A DNA stretch of 8,959 bases from Paracoccaceae bacterium. GTDB taxonomy: Bacteria; Pseudomonadota; Alphaproteobacteria; Rhodobacterales; Rhodobacteraceae. Numbering within the stretch: the stretch's first letter is position 1; each line of letters starts with the position of its first letter. A program made the position numbers and the translations under genes. The stretch spans positions 1-8,959 of the forward strand of contig DOOI01000065.1 of the NCBI GenBank assembly GCA_003512825.1, in the 5' to 3' direction. Shown here one piece after another: positions 1-7,031 of this stretch. The notes beneath the pieces were generated by a model. That model worked only from the letters and a program-made list of their open reading frames with translations. It ran no database searches and had not been told where the DNA came from.

Positions 1-50
1 CGCTCGGGATCCGCACGCGCGACCAGGTTGGCGCAAGCCTGAAGGCTCAT
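1..50 (-). CDS. Start of a squalene/phytoene synthase-like protein (partial, runs off left edge)
   Basis: An ATG on the minus strand at 50-48 overlaps the cysS stop codon in an ATGA junction, and the frame stays open to the window edge for 16 complete codons. The visible N-terminus begins [10 protein letters not shown] and continues ARADPE. From memory this resembles the opening of Rhodobacterales squalene/phytoene synthase family proteins, which begin with a similar Cys-Ala-x-Leu-Val and Asp-Pro pattern; that identity is inference from very few residues. There is no strong Shine-Dalgarno sequence before the ATG, so translation is probably coupled to cysS by stop-start re-initiation. Catalytic motifs lie outside the window. 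A chance open frame is possible, but the 4-base overlap is typical of operon neighbours. Confidence 0.45.
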   Translation of the reverse strand, partial: MSLQACANLVARADPE

Positions 51-1438
51 CCGAGCAAATCCGGGTTGAAGGCATCGGTGATCACCGCCTCTGACAGGCC
101 GCCGGGCTTATCGACAACCTCAACACCCGCAGCGCTGAGCTGCGCGCGTATTGCATCCGCCTCAGCAAAATCGCGTGCGGCCTTGGCTTGCCTGCGCGCT
201 TCGATCAGCGCCTCCACCCGCAGGGCCGCATCACCACGGGCCTCTTTGGGACGCCACCAAGTCTCATCTGCGCCCAACAGGCCCAAAAATTGACCCGCCG
301 CCAAAAGCGCCGCAGCATCGCCAGCTTTGGCCAATTCATGCAGCCTTGCCAAAGCCCCCGGTGTGTTCAAGTCATTGGCCACATGGGTAAGAACAGTGTC
401 ATCCAAAGCCGCAGGCTCAACCCCTTGCACCAGCTCATGCCATTTGTGCAACGTGCTCGCCGCCTCCTGCGCCTTCTTTTCTGTCCAATCCATTGGCTTG
501 CCATAATGAGTCGACAGAAGAACAAAGCGGATCACCTCGCCCGGAATATCCCGGTTCAGCAAATCGCGCACGGTGAAGAAGTTGCCCAAGGATTTGGACA
601 TTTTCTTGCCTTCGACCTGTAGCATTTCATTATGCAGCCAATAGCGCGCAAACCTGCCCTCGGGATGAGCACAGCACGACTGCGCGATCTCGTTTTCATG
701 GTGCGGGAATATCAAGTCATTGCCACCGCCGTGGATGTCAAAACTATCGCCCAAAAGCTCATGTGCCATGGCAGAGCATTCGATATGCCAGCCCGGTCTC
801 CCGCGCCCCCAAGGGCTATCCCAGCCGGGCAGATCGTCGGTAGAGGGCTTCCACAGGACGAAATCCATTGGATCTTCTTTGAAGGGCGCCACCTCGACCC
901 GCGCGCCTGCGATCATGTCGTCAACTGAGCGGCCCGACAGCTTGCCGTAATTGGAATAGGAGCGCACACGGAACAACACGTGGCTTTCTTTTTCATAGGC
1001 GTGGCCCTTGGCGATCAGATCATCGATCATGGCGATCATCTGGCCGATGAAGGCCGTCGCGCGCGGCTCATGGGTCGGGCGCAACGTGCCGAGTGCGTCC
1101 ATGTCGGCATGATACCAAGCGATTGTTTCCTCGCTCCGTTCGGCAATCAAATCCTCGAGTGTGCCGGGTGCACCGGCTTCTTTCCTTGCCAGCGCAGTCG
1201 CGTTAATCCTGTCATCGACATCGGTAAAGTTGCGCGCATAGGTAACGTTTTCGGCCCCGTAGACGTGCCGCAGCAGGCGGTAGAGCACATCAAAGACAAT
1301 CACAGGCCGCGCATTGCCCAAATGCGCGCGATCATAGACCGTCGGTCCACAGACATACATCCGAACATTATTCGGATCGATCGGCGCAAAGTCCTTGATC
1401 GTCCGGGATTTCGAGCAGCGCAAGCGAAGCGTGGTCAT
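47..1438 (-). CDS. cysS: Cysteinyl-tRNA synthetase
   Basis: This class I aminoacyl-tRNA synthetase charges tRNA-Cys with cysteine in the cytoplasm, using ATP. The 463-residue product has the usual family length. The N-terminal catalytic domain carries the HIGH-type signature HLGN at residues 39-42, and KMSKS lies at 279-283 within [11 protein letters not shown]. The zinc and cysteine site is intact by alignment to the E. coli enzyme: C30 (MYVCGPTVY), C221 ([12 protein letters not shown]), H246 and E250 (HHENEIAQ). A helical C-terminal tRNA-binding region follows, with the common segment [15 protein letters not shown] near the end. The ATG at 1438 was chosen because AAGGAGG sits about 8 bases upstream and homology begins there. 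The open frame runs on upstream to 1657, but only through the aminotransferase gene. It is divergent from the aminotransferase and overlaps the next minus-strand gene by 4 bases. Identification is secure. Confidence 0.97.
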   Translation of the reverse strand: MTTLRLRCSKSRTIKDFAPIDPNNVRMYVCGPTVYDRAHLGNARPVIVFDVLYRLLRHVYGAENVTYARNFTDVDDRINATALARKEAGAPGTLEDLIAERSEETIAWYHADMDALGTLRPTHEPRATAFIGQMIAMIDDLIAKGHAYEKESHVLFRVRSYSNYGKLSGRSVDDMIAGARVEVAPFKEDPMDFVLWKPSTDDLPGWDSPWGRGRPGWHIECSAMAHELLGDSFDIHGGGNDLIFPHHENEIAQSCCAHPEGRFARYWLHNEMLQVEGKKMSKSLGNFFTVRDLLNRDIPGEVIRFVLLSTHYGKPMDWTEKKAQEAASTLHKWHELVQGVEPAALDDTVLTHVANDLNTPGALARLHELAKAGDAAALLAAGQFLGLLGADETWWRPKEARGDAALRVEALIEARRQAKAARDFAEADAIRAQLSAAGVEVVDKPGGLSEAVITDAFNPDLLG

Positions 1439-1463
1439 GACGAAGGCCTCCTTGTGAGGATAC

Positions 1464-1477
1464 AGTCGCGCGCGACT
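1464..1477. promoter_or_regulatory. 14-bp perfect palindrome in the cysS/aminotransferase divergent region
   Basis: AGTCGCGCGCGACT reads the same on both strands. It sits 26 bases before the cysS start and about 107 bases before the aminotransferase start, in a 146-base divergent intergenic stretch. It could be an operator or a hairpin in the cysS 5' leader. It is GC-repetitive, so it may also be chance. No known regulator is recognised. Confidence 0.25.
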
Positions 1478-1530
1478 TACCAAACCCCGCCCGTATTGGA
1501 AAGCACCCGGCGTCAGTGCCAGCTCAACCA

Positions 1531-1560
1531 TTGACACCATCCCCCTTAAATGGCCCTGTT
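1531..1560 (+). promoter_or_regulatory. Possible sigma-70 promoter for the aminotransferase
   Basis: A perfect -35 hexamer, TTGACA, lies at 1531-1536. The best-spaced -10 candidate (CCTGTT, about 18 bases on, 1555-1560) is a poor match. The position, 25 to 54 bases before the chosen ATG at 1585, would suit a short 5' leader. The weak -10 keeps this tentative. Confidence 0.25.
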
Positions 1561-1584
1561 CGGCCACTGAATGCGAGGGTGGAT

Positions 1585-2757
1585 ATGCAGATTTCAAAGC
1601 GAATTTCAGGGCTTCTGGGTGGTGGTGCGGATGCGTGGGCACTGTTTTTCCGCTCACGCCGCATGATTGCGGCAGGCATGCCAGTCACGGAGCTAACAAT
1701 TGGAGAACATGATATCCGCACAGATCCCAGCATTCTGGCGGCGATGAATACTGCGGCAATGCAAGGCGAGACAGGATATGCCGCCATTCCGGGTAGTGAT
1801 GCGCTGCGCGATACTGTGGCGAAGCGGGTGCAGGCGCGCACGGGCGTGGCGACAAATCGAGACAATGTGCTCATCGTTCCCGGTGGCCAATCCGGGCTTT
1901 TCGCGGCCCATCACGCCACCTTGGATGAAGGCGATACCGCGCTTTTCATTGATCCATTCTATGCCACCTACCCTGGCACCATTCGCGGCGTGGGTGCCCT
2001 GCCCCGTGCTATCGCCACCCGCCCTGAAAACGGATTTCAGCCGCAAGAGGCAGATATTGCATCTGCCGCCGTGGGGGCCCGCACCCTTTTGATCAACTCG
2101 CCCAATAATCCCACAGGTGCCGTTTATGGCCCTGCAACGCTAGAAGGCATTGCCCGCGCCGTCATTGCTCAGGATCTATGGCTCATCTCGGATGAGGTTT
2201 ATGATACGCAAGTTTGGCAAGGCAGACATATAAGCCCGCGCTCTTTGCCCGGAATGGCAGAGCGCGTTCTTGTGGTGGGCTCGATGTCCAAGAGCCACGC
2301 CATGACCGGGTCGCGGATCGGCTGGGTCATTGGACCAGAGGCCGTCATTGAGCACATGACAACCCTCTCCACCCATACAACTTACGGCGTGCCCGGTTTC
2401 ATCCAAGAAGCTGCGCGCTTTGCGCTCGACGCAGGTCCCGCCCTTGAGCACGATATCGCAATCCCATTCGCTCGAAGGAGGAGCATTGCGCTTGACTTGC
2501 TCAAGACACAAAACCTCGTAAAGGCCATCCCGCCCGAGGGCGCCATGTATATGATGCTCGACATACGTGCGACCGGATTGTCGGGCAATGCATTTGCCGA
2601 GCGGTTACTTGACGAGGCCTTGATTGCTGTGATGCCCGGGGAAAGCTTTGGCAACTCTGCTGCGGGGCACATACGTGTGGCGCTGACGATCCCGGATGAG
2701 GCGTTTGCAGCTGCCTTTTCAAAACTATTGGGCTTTGCCGCGTCCATTGCAAAGTGA
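1585..2757 (+). CDS. PLP-dependent class I/II aminotransferase (fold type I, AspC-like)
   Basis: A predicted cytoplasmic transaminase that moves an amino group between an amino acid and a 2-oxo acid; the substrate cannot be read from the sequence. The 390-residue product has the standard length of subgroup I enzymes. In order: [12 protein letters not shown] (65-76); the phosphate-binding region [11 protein letters not shown] (99-109); [10 protein letters not shown] (172-181) with N175; ISDEVYD (201-207), whose D203 and Y206 contact the cofactor; the lysine that forms the Schiff base, K236, in [15 protein letters not shown]; and R364 in HIRVALT, which should bind the substrate carboxylate. The ATG at 1585 is preferred because GAGGG at 1575-1579 precedes it by 5 bases and the protein begins where family members do; an upstream GTG at 1516 would add 23 unlikely residues. 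It is divergent from cysS. The next gene on its strand is the MttB-like gene, 239 bases away. Confidence 0.9.
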   Translation: MQISKRISGLLGGGADAWALFFRSRRMIAAGMPVTELTIGEHDIRTDPSILAAMNTAAMQGETGYAAIPGSDALRDTVAKRVQARTGVATNRDNVLIVPGGQSGLFAAHHATLDEGDTALFIDPFYATYPGTIRGVGALPRAIATRPENGFQPQEADIASAAVGARTLLINSPNNPTGAVYGPATLEGIARAVIAQDLWLISDEVYDTQVWQGRHISPRSLPGMAERVLVVGSMSKSHAMTGSRIGWVIGPEAVIEHMTTLSTHTTYGVPGFIQEAARFALDAGPALEHDIAIPFARRRSIALDLLKTQNLVKAIPPEGAMYMMLDIRATGLSGNAFAERLLDEALIAVMPGESFGNSAAGHIRVALTIPDEAFAAAFSKLLGFAASIAK

Positions 2758-2834
2758 TCTCTGAAACGGGTTATTTGTAAAGTGGTGTGAAAACGACATC
2801 GCGTCGGAAATTGATAAGACGCAAGCCCCCAAAA

Positions 2835-2862
2835 CGGTCACTCTTTGATGAGGGAGTGACCG
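2835..2862 (+). promoter_or_regulatory. Hairpin covering the ribosome binding site of a small ORF
   Basis: CGGTCACTC (2835-2843) and GAGTGACCG (2854-2862) form a perfect 9-bp stem with a 10-base loop, TTTGATGAGG. The right arm ends directly before an ATG at 2863. The purine-rich stretch GAGGGAG (2850-2856) spans the loop and the 3' arm, so the folded RNA would partly hide this ribosome binding site. No U-run follows, so it is not a classical terminator for the aminotransferase. An alternative reading is a protein-binding inverted repeat. Confidence 0.5.
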
Positions 2863-2976
2863 ATGAAAGACATGGATTGGAAGATCGCACTTGTGATCCG
2901 CACCATAGGTGCGGAGCGCGGACGCGCGGCCCGCGGACGGCCAGATGAGACGTGCTGGATGCGCCCTTCTCTCTAA
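2863..2976 (+). CDS. Possible 37-codon small ORF or leader peptide before the MttB-like gene
   Basis: An ATG with GAGGGAG 6 bases upstream opens a frame of 37 codons ending in TAA, 20 bases before the MttB-like start. The peptide begins MKDMDWKIALVIRTIGAERG, has a short hydrophobic stretch (residues 8-13) and then an arginine-rich tail. I do not recognise it. Its position right after a hairpin that covers the ribosome binding site, and just before the MttB-like gene in the same direction, suggests a leader peptide or a small protein. It may instead be an untranslated leader or a decayed remnant. There is no independent proof of translation. Confidence 0.3.
   Translation: MKDMDWKIALVIRTIGAERGRAARGRPDETCWMRPSL
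2898..2914 (+). repeat. 7-bp inverted repeat with 3-base loop in the MttB leader
   Basis: CCGCACC (2898-2904) and GGTGCGG (2908-2914) flank ATA and form a compact stem-loop inside the small ORF. Together with the hairpin at 2835-2862 it gives the region before the MttB-like gene two stem-loops 35 bases apart. No U-run follows it. Confidence 0.35.
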
Positions 2977-2996
2977 AATCCTTGGAGCTAATTTCG

Positions 2997-4532
2997 ATGA
3001 ACGACCAATCTCCTCGCCGCGCAGGTGGCCGCGAAGCACGCCGGGCTGCGCGTTCAACTGCCCTTCCCGACAATCAACGCCCTGTGCGCGCTGGCCTTTC
3101 CGGCGGCCAGTATCGCCCGTTGTCCGACCATGACATGGTCCGTATTCACCACACCGCTCTCGACGCTCTGGAGCAGATCGGCTTGGCAGATGCCCCGCCT
3201 TCCGGCGTTGAAATCCTCACCAAGGCGGGCGCAATTTTGGGCGATGACGGGCGCATTCGTTTCCCGCGCGCACTTGTAGAAGATATGCTAGCCAAAGCCG
3301 CCCGCGGTATCACTCTGCATGGTCGCGATCCCCGCCATGATCTCGATCTCTCTGGCACACGCGTTCATTATGGCACGGCAGGTGCTGCTGTGCACTTGGT
3401 GGATGTCCACGGTCGAGAATACCGCGAAAGCACTGTGCAAGATTTGCACGATGCAGCACGGATCGCGGATCAGCTTGATAACCTGCACTTTTTCCAGCGC
3501 GCCATGGTGTGCCGCGATATAGCGGACAATCTAGAGATGGACCTCAACACCATCTATGCGTGCTGTGCAGGCACGAAGAAACACATTGGTGTTTCTTTTA
3601 CCGACCCTGATTTTGTCGATGACGGCTTTGAGCTTTTGCACATGATCGCAGGCGGCGAAGATCAATGGCGCGCGCGACCCTTTATATCCAACTCCAATTG
3701 CTTCGTCGTCCCGCCAATGAAATTTGCGACCGAAAGCTGCAAGGTGATGGAAAAGGTCATCGCGGGCGGCATGCCAGTCCTGTTGCTTTCTGCTGGTATG
3801 GCAGGGGCTACAGCCCCCTCGACTGTGGCGGGCGCGATTGTGCAGGCGGTCGCCGAATGCTTGGCGGGCGTTGTTTATGTCAACGCAATTGCCCCCGGCC
3901 ATCCCGCGATTTTCGGCACTTGGCCATTTGGGCTTGATTTGCGAACGGGTGCCATGACGGGTGGATCAGGCGAACAGGCGCTGCTGACTGCTGGCTGTGC
4001 TCAAATGCACCAATTTTACAACCTGCCCGGTGGCGCAGCGGCGGGCATTGCCGACAGCAAATTGCCCGACATGCAAGCAGGATGGGAGCAAATGTGCTCG
4101 AATGTCATGGCAGGTCTTGCAGGCTTGAATATGGTTTACGAGGCCGCTGGCATGCATGCGTCCTTGCTTGGCTTTTGCCACGAAAGCCTGATCTTGGGTG
4201 ATGACATCATTGGCCAAGCGCTGCGCTGTGTGCGGGGTATTGAAGTCACGGATGAAACCCTTGCGTTAGAAGAAATTCGTGAGGTTTGCATCGGTGGCAC
4301 GGGCCACTATCTGGGAACCGGGGCGACATTGTCGCGGATGCAGACAGATCACGTTTATCCGACCTACGGTGACCGCACGTCACCAAAGGAATGGGTGGAA
4401 AAAGGCCGCTCCGACCTCTTGGACCGTGCAACGGCGCGCAAGGAAGAAATACTTGCCACGCCTGCACCCGCACGGTTTGACGCGGAAACTGACATGGCGA
4501 TCCGCAATCGTTTTCGCATTCATTTGGCATAA
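2997..4532 (+). CDS. Trimethylamine methyltransferase (MttB) family protein, non-pyrrolysine type
   Basis: The 511-residue protein belongs to the MttB superfamily, whose members move a methyl group from a quaternary or tertiary amine to a corrinoid protein. True trimethylamine MttB reads an in-frame UAG as pyrrolysine; this gene has no in-frame stop before its TAA. It therefore belongs with the non-pyrrolysine group that includes the glycine betaine methyltransferase MtgB. The substrate here is unknown. Recognisable family segments are RVHYGTAGAAVHLVD (122-136), RPFISNSNCFVVPPMKFA (227-244), PAIFGTWPFGLDLRTGAMTG (303-322), GIADSKLPDMQAGWEQ (350-365) and EAAGMHASLLGFC (382-394). The basic, poorly conserved N-terminus (RRAGGREARRAAR) is common in alphaproteobacterial members. 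The ATG at 2997 has GGAG 9 bases upstream; a GTG at 2952 is less likely. No corrinoid protein or corrinoid-reactivating protein is visible nearby. A strong terminator follows. Confidence 0.88.
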   Translation: MNDQSPRRAGGREARRAARSTALPDNQRPVRAGLSGGQYRPLSDHDMVRIHHTALDALEQIGLADAPPSGVEILTKAGAILGDDGRIRFPRALVEDMLAKAARGITLHGRDPRHDLDLSGTRVHYGTAGAAVHLVDVHGREYRESTVQDLHDAARIADQLDNLHFFQRAMVCRDIADNLEMDLNTIYACCAGTKKHIGVSFTDPDFVDDGFELLHMIAGGEDQWRARPFISNSNCFVVPPMKFATESCKVMEKVIAGGMPVLLLSAGMAGATAPSTVAGAIVQAVAECLAGVVYVNAIAPGHPAIFGTWPFGLDLRTGAMTGGSGEQALLTAGCAQMHQFYNLPGGAAAGIADSKLPDMQAGWEQMCSNVMAGLAGLNMVYEAAGMHASLLGFCHESLILGDDIIGQALRCVRGIEVTDETLALEEIREVCIGGTGHYLGTGATLSRMQTDHVYPTYGDRTSPKEWVEKGRSDLLDRATARKEEILATPAPARFDAETDMAIRNRFRIHLA

Positions 4533-4533
4533 G

Positions 4534-4566
4534 AAAAAGGGCGCGGCCAAAACCGCGCCCTTTTTT
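4534..4566. terminator. Bidirectional intrinsic terminator between the MttB-like gene and the cyclophilins
   Basis: GGGCGCGG (4539-4546) and CCGCGCCC (4553-4560) form a perfect 8-bp GC-rich stem with loop CCAAAA. It is flanked by AAAAA on the left and TTTTTT on the right, so either strand yields a hairpin followed by a U-run. It begins 2 bases after the MttB-like stop codon and lies 18 bases beyond the cyclophilin stop on the other strand, so one element serves both convergent units. Confidence 0.92.
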
Positions 4567-4584
4567 GTCTGCTGGTCGAAACGG

Positions 4585-5139
4585 TTACTCTGTAACGGTA
4601 ACCGACACCATCCGGTCCGGCTGTCCAACAACCTCGCCATTGCGACCTTCGCCGCGTTTGATGGCGTCAACCACATCCATGCCTGAGGTTACACGCCCTA
4701 CAACGGTGTATTGACCGTTAAGGAAATACCCCTCGCCAAACATGATGAAGAATTGAGAATTGGCGCTGTTGGGGTCTTGCGCCCGGGCCATTCCGACAAT
4801 TCCACGATCAAAAGGGACATCGGAAAATTCGGCTTTGAGATCAGCGCGCGAAGAGCCGCCCATGCCTGCCATCCGCATATCGCCCCCCAGTTTGCCGTGC
4901 TGCACATCGCCTGTCTGAGCCATAAAGCCGTCAATCACGCGGTGAAAAACCACGTCATTATACGCGCCTTCGGCCGCCAACTCGGCGATCTGTGCGACAT
5001 GACCCGGTGCGACATCGTCCAGCAAATCAATCTCGATGATACCGTTTGCGCCTTCGCCAGCGACTTCGATTTTCAGACCCTTCGCCGTAGCGGGTAGCGC
5101 CAGACCAATCAGCGCCAAAGACAAAAGCAGTTTACGCAT
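4585..5139 (-). CDS. Cyclophilin-type peptidyl-prolyl isomerase with signal peptide (periplasmic)
   Basis: Predicted to catalyse cis-trans isomerisation of Xaa-Pro bonds and help fold exported proteins. The 184-residue product begins with a Sec signal peptide: MRKLLLSLALIGLALPATA, with likely cleavage after A19. The single cyclophilin domain shows FHRVIDGFMAQTGD (65-78), in which R67, F72 and Q75 match the active-site positions of the family, then NSANSQFFIMF (124-134) and NGQYTVVGRV (141-150). The ATG at 5139 is chosen because it directly starts the signal peptide; a TTG three codons upstream is less likely. It overlaps the 3' end of the upstream cyclophilin gene by 8 bases and has only a weak ribosome binding site, so translation is probably coupled. 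It is a paralogue of its neighbour, apparently from tandem duplication, with one copy exported. Confidence 0.93.
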   Translation of the reverse strand: MRKLLLSLALIGLALPATAKGLKIEVAGEGANGIIEIDLLDDVAPGHVAQIAELAAEGAYNDVVFHRVIDGFMAQTGDVQHGKLGGDMRMAGMGGSSRADLKAEFSDVPFDRGIVGMARAQDPNSANSQFFIMFGEGYFLNGQYTVVGRVTSGMDVVDAIKRGEGRNGEVVGQPDRMVSVTVTE

Positions 5140-5638
5140 CGGCGGCAACTTTCACAGAAATCATACGGTCTGGTGACGTCGGCGGCTCGCCACGCGTGAT
5201 TTTGTCGACAAACTCCATGCCGGAAATTACCCGCCCATAGACGGTGTATTGACGGTTGAGGAAGTGGTTGTCGTTGAAATTAATGAAGAATTGCGAATTG
5301 GCAGAGTTCGGGTTTGACGAACGTGCGGCCCCCAGCGTGCCACGATCATGTGGGATGGCGGAAAATTCTGCTGGCAAATCGGGAAGGTCTGAGCCGCCTG
5401 TACCGGCACGACGCCCGTTCCAGCCGCTCTCCATGTTTCCATGCTCGACGTCGCCTGTTTGCGCCATGAAACCATCGATCACACGGTGAAAGGCCACGTT
5501 GTCGTATTTCCCGGCACGGGCCAGTTCTTTCATCCGCTCACAATGTTTCGGCGCGATATCCGCCAAAAGCTCGATGACGATGGTGCCATCATTGAGTTCC
5601 ATCAAGATGGTGTTCTCTGGATCTTTGATTTCGGCCAT
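5132..5638 (-). CDS. Cyclophilin-type peptidyl-prolyl isomerase (cytoplasmic)
   Basis: A 168-residue prolyl isomerase of the bacterial cyclophilin (PpiB-like) class without a signal peptide, so probably cytoplasmic. The active-site block FHRVIDGFMAQTGD lies at 50-63, with R52, F57 and Q60 in the expected positions. NSANSQFFINF (111-121) and NRQYTVYGRV (128-137) complete the fold signatures. The ATG at 5638 has AGGAGAG a few bases upstream and homology starts there; the frame stays open further upstream only through the intergenic region and into pgk on the other strand. It is the first gene of a two-gene minus-strand unit with the exported paralogue, whose start it overlaps by 8 bases, and it is divergent from pgk. 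The symbol ppiB is often used for such genes, but which of the two copies deserves it cannot be decided here. Confidence 0.94.
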   Translation of the reverse strand: MAEIKDPENTILMELNDGTIVIELLADIAPKHCERMKELARAGKYDNVAFHRVIDGFMAQTGDVEHGNMESGWNGRRAGTGGSDLPDLPAEFSAIPHDRGTLGAARSSNPNSANSQFFINFNDNHFLNRQYTVYGRVISGMEFVDKITRGEPPTSPDRMISVKVAADA

Positions 5639-5650
5639 TTTTCTCTCCTG

Positions 5651-5700
5651 TGCCTTGTTAGCGCCGATACTTAAGACTGTTTGCGCTACCTCACAAGGCA
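5651..5700. repeat. Spaced 8-bp inverted repeat in the cyclophilin/pgk divergent region
   Basis: TGCCTTGT (5651-5658) and ACAAGGCA (5693-5700) are exact inverted copies whose centres are 42 bases apart, about four helical turns. They lie between the divergent starts of the cyclophilin gene (5638) and pgk (5765). The spacing would allow a dimeric regulator to contact one DNA face, but an 8-bp match in a 126-base region has a real chance probability. Confidence 0.25.
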
Positions 5701-5704
5701 GGTG

Positions 5705-5734
5705 TTGACGCGGGCGCAATCGGGCGCCTATGGG
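5705..5734 (+). promoter_or_regulatory. Candidate sigma-70 promoter for pgk
   Basis: TTGACG at 5705-5710 is a five-of-six match to the -35 consensus. About 17-18 bases on, CTATGG/TATGGG (5728-5734) is a partial -10 match. A start point near 5740 would leave a short leader with the ribosome binding site GGAGGG at 5754-5759. Moderate support from position and the -35 only. Confidence 0.4.
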
Positions 5735-5764
5735 GGCCGAAAGAATACGGCGCGGAGGGATGTC

Positions 5765-6955
5765 ATGGCTTGGAAAACACTTGATGAGATGGATCTCAAG
5801 GACAAGCGCGTGCTGGTTCGGGTCGATATCAACGTTCCGTTGGAAAATGGCGTGGTCAGCGATTCGACCCGGATTGATCGAATTGCGCCGACGGTTTTGG
5901 ATATTCTGGCGAAAGGCGGAAAGCCGATTTTGATCGCGCATTTCGGTCGTCCGAAGGGAAAAGTGGTGCTCGACATGACGTTGCGCGTCTGCCTGAAGCC
6001 ATTGGAAGCGGCTTTGGGGCGATCAGTCATCTTTGTCGAGACCTTGGAAGCGATTGAGCATCCGACCGACGAGTTGCAGGCTGCGGACGTTATCTTGTTG
6101 GAAAACATCAGATTTCACCAAGGCGAAGAAAAGAACGATCCCGAGTTTGCAGAGCGCCTTGCCGCTTTGGGGGATGTGTTTTGCAATGACGCCTTCTCGG
6201 CCGCGCATCGGGCGCATGCGTCGACTGAAGGGGTTGCGCGAATTTTGCCGTCTTGTGCGGGTCGGTTGATGGAGGCGGAACTGACCGCTTTGGAGGCCGC
6301 GTTGGGCAAACCTGCGCGCCCGGTGGTGGCTGTTGTTGGGGGTGCAAAGGTTTCTACGAAACTGGAACTGCTTGGAAACCTTGTAGAAAAAGTGGATCAT
6401 CTGATCATTGGTGGGGGCATGGCCAATACATTTTTGGCCGCGCAAGGCCTTAATGTGGGGCGGTCGCTTTGCGAGCATGAGATGGCGGAGACCGCGCGGG
6501 CGATCTTGGTAAAGGCGGCGGCGGCGGGCTGTGCCATTCATTTGCCCACGGATATTGTGGTCGCGGCGGAATTCAAGGCTGGCGCGGCGTCGGAAATCTG
6601 CCCAGCACGCGCATGCCCGGACGACAAAATGATTTTGGACGCCGGACCAGACAGCGTGAAGATCATCACACAAACACTTGAAAACGCAAAGACTCTTATT
6701 TGGAATGGCCCACTTGGAGCCTTTGAGATTGAGCCCTTTGACACGGCAACAAATGCGGCAGCGCGGGTTGCGGCACAGTTGTCGCAAGACGGTCGGTTGA
6801 TCTCGGTTGCGGGCGGTGGTGACACCGTGGCCGCGCTGAACAAGGCCGGGGCGGCAGAGGGTTTCACCTATATCTCGACCGCTGGCGGGGCCTTTTTGGA
6901 GTGGATGGAGGGCAAATTGCTGCCCGGTGTCGCGGTGCTGGAACGGGCCGCTTGA
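5765..6955 (+). CDS. pgk: Phosphoglycerate kinase
   Basis: Catalyses the reversible transfer of phosphate from 1,3-bisphosphoglycerate to ADP in glycolysis, or the reverse in gluconeogenesis and carbon fixation; cytoplasmic. The 396 residues match the monomeric bacterial enzyme. The N-domain shows RVDINVP (19-25, substrate-binding D21 and N23), AHFGRPKG (58-65, R62), ENIRF (113-117) and AHRAHAST (147-154). The nucleotide-binding C-domain shows GGAKVSTK (192-199, K195 and K199), GGGMANTFL (216-224), NGPLGAFE (314-321) and the glycine-rich GGGDT (350-354). The ATG at 5765 is preferred because GGAGGG lies 5 bases upstream; extension to an upstream start at 5681 would run through the divergent promoter region. 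It is divergent from the cyclophilin pair. A weak stem (GCCGCTT 6947-6953 with AAGTGGC 6965-6971, one G-U pair) straddles its stop codon. Confidence 0.97.
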   Translation: MAWKTLDEMDLKDKRVLVRVDINVPLENGVVSDSTRIDRIAPTVLDILAKGGKPILIAHFGRPKGKVVLDMTLRVCLKPLEAALGRSVIFVETLEAIEHPTDELQAADVILLENIRFHQGEEKNDPEFAERLAALGDVFCNDAFSAAHRAHASTEGVARILPSCAGRLMEAELTALEAALGKPARPVVAVVGGAKVSTKLELLGNLVEKVDHLIIGGGMANTFLAAQGLNVGRSLCEHEMAETARAILVKAAAAGCAIHLPTDIVVAAEFKAGAASEICPARACPDDKMILDAGPDSVKIITQTLENAKTLIWNGPLGAFEIEPFDTATNAAARVAAQLSQDGRLISVAGGGDTVAALNKAGAAEGFTYISTAGGAFLEWMEGKLLPGVAVLERAA

Positions 6956-7005
6956 AACCCGCAAAAGTGGCTAAATTTCACGTATGATTTGCGTATGGGT
7001 CGCGT

Positions 7006-7031
7006 CTGGTTTGCGTCATGACGCAAACCAG
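7006..7031. repeat. Perfect 26-bp palindrome downstream of pgk
   Basis: CTGGTTTGCGTCA (7006-7018) is followed at once by its exact reverse complement, TGACGCAAACCAG (7019-7031), with no spacer. It lies 50 bases after the pgk stop codon. As RNA it would fold into a stem of about 11 bp with a minimal loop, but no T-run follows on the plus strand, so it is either a terminator without a U-tract, an mRNA 3' end stabiliser, or a protein-binding site. A related half, TTTGCGTATG, occurs just upstream at 6988-6997. Confidence 0.85.

Noticed and set aside
980..1534. Long plus-strand frames within the cysS region
   Set aside because: They are antisense to a clear cysS coding frame and show no protein family features; such shadows are common in GC-rich genes.
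1439..1657. A 73-codon N-terminal extension of cysS running into the aminotransferase gene
   Set aside because: The extension has no synthetase homology, runs antisense through the divergent promoter region and the aminotransferase start, and the ATG at 1438 has an excellent AAGGAGG ribosome binding site.
2997..4532. Possible pyrrolysine-containing trimethylamine methyltransferase
   Set aside because: There is no in-frame TAG in the gene; the frame is continuous to a TAA at the expected full length, so it is a non-pyrrolysine family member.
5639..5941. A 101-codon N-terminal extension of the cytoplasmic cyclophilin
   Set aside because: It lies antisense to the start of pgk and the divergent promoter. 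The internal ATG at 5638 has a strong ribosome binding site and begins at the family's usual N-terminus.
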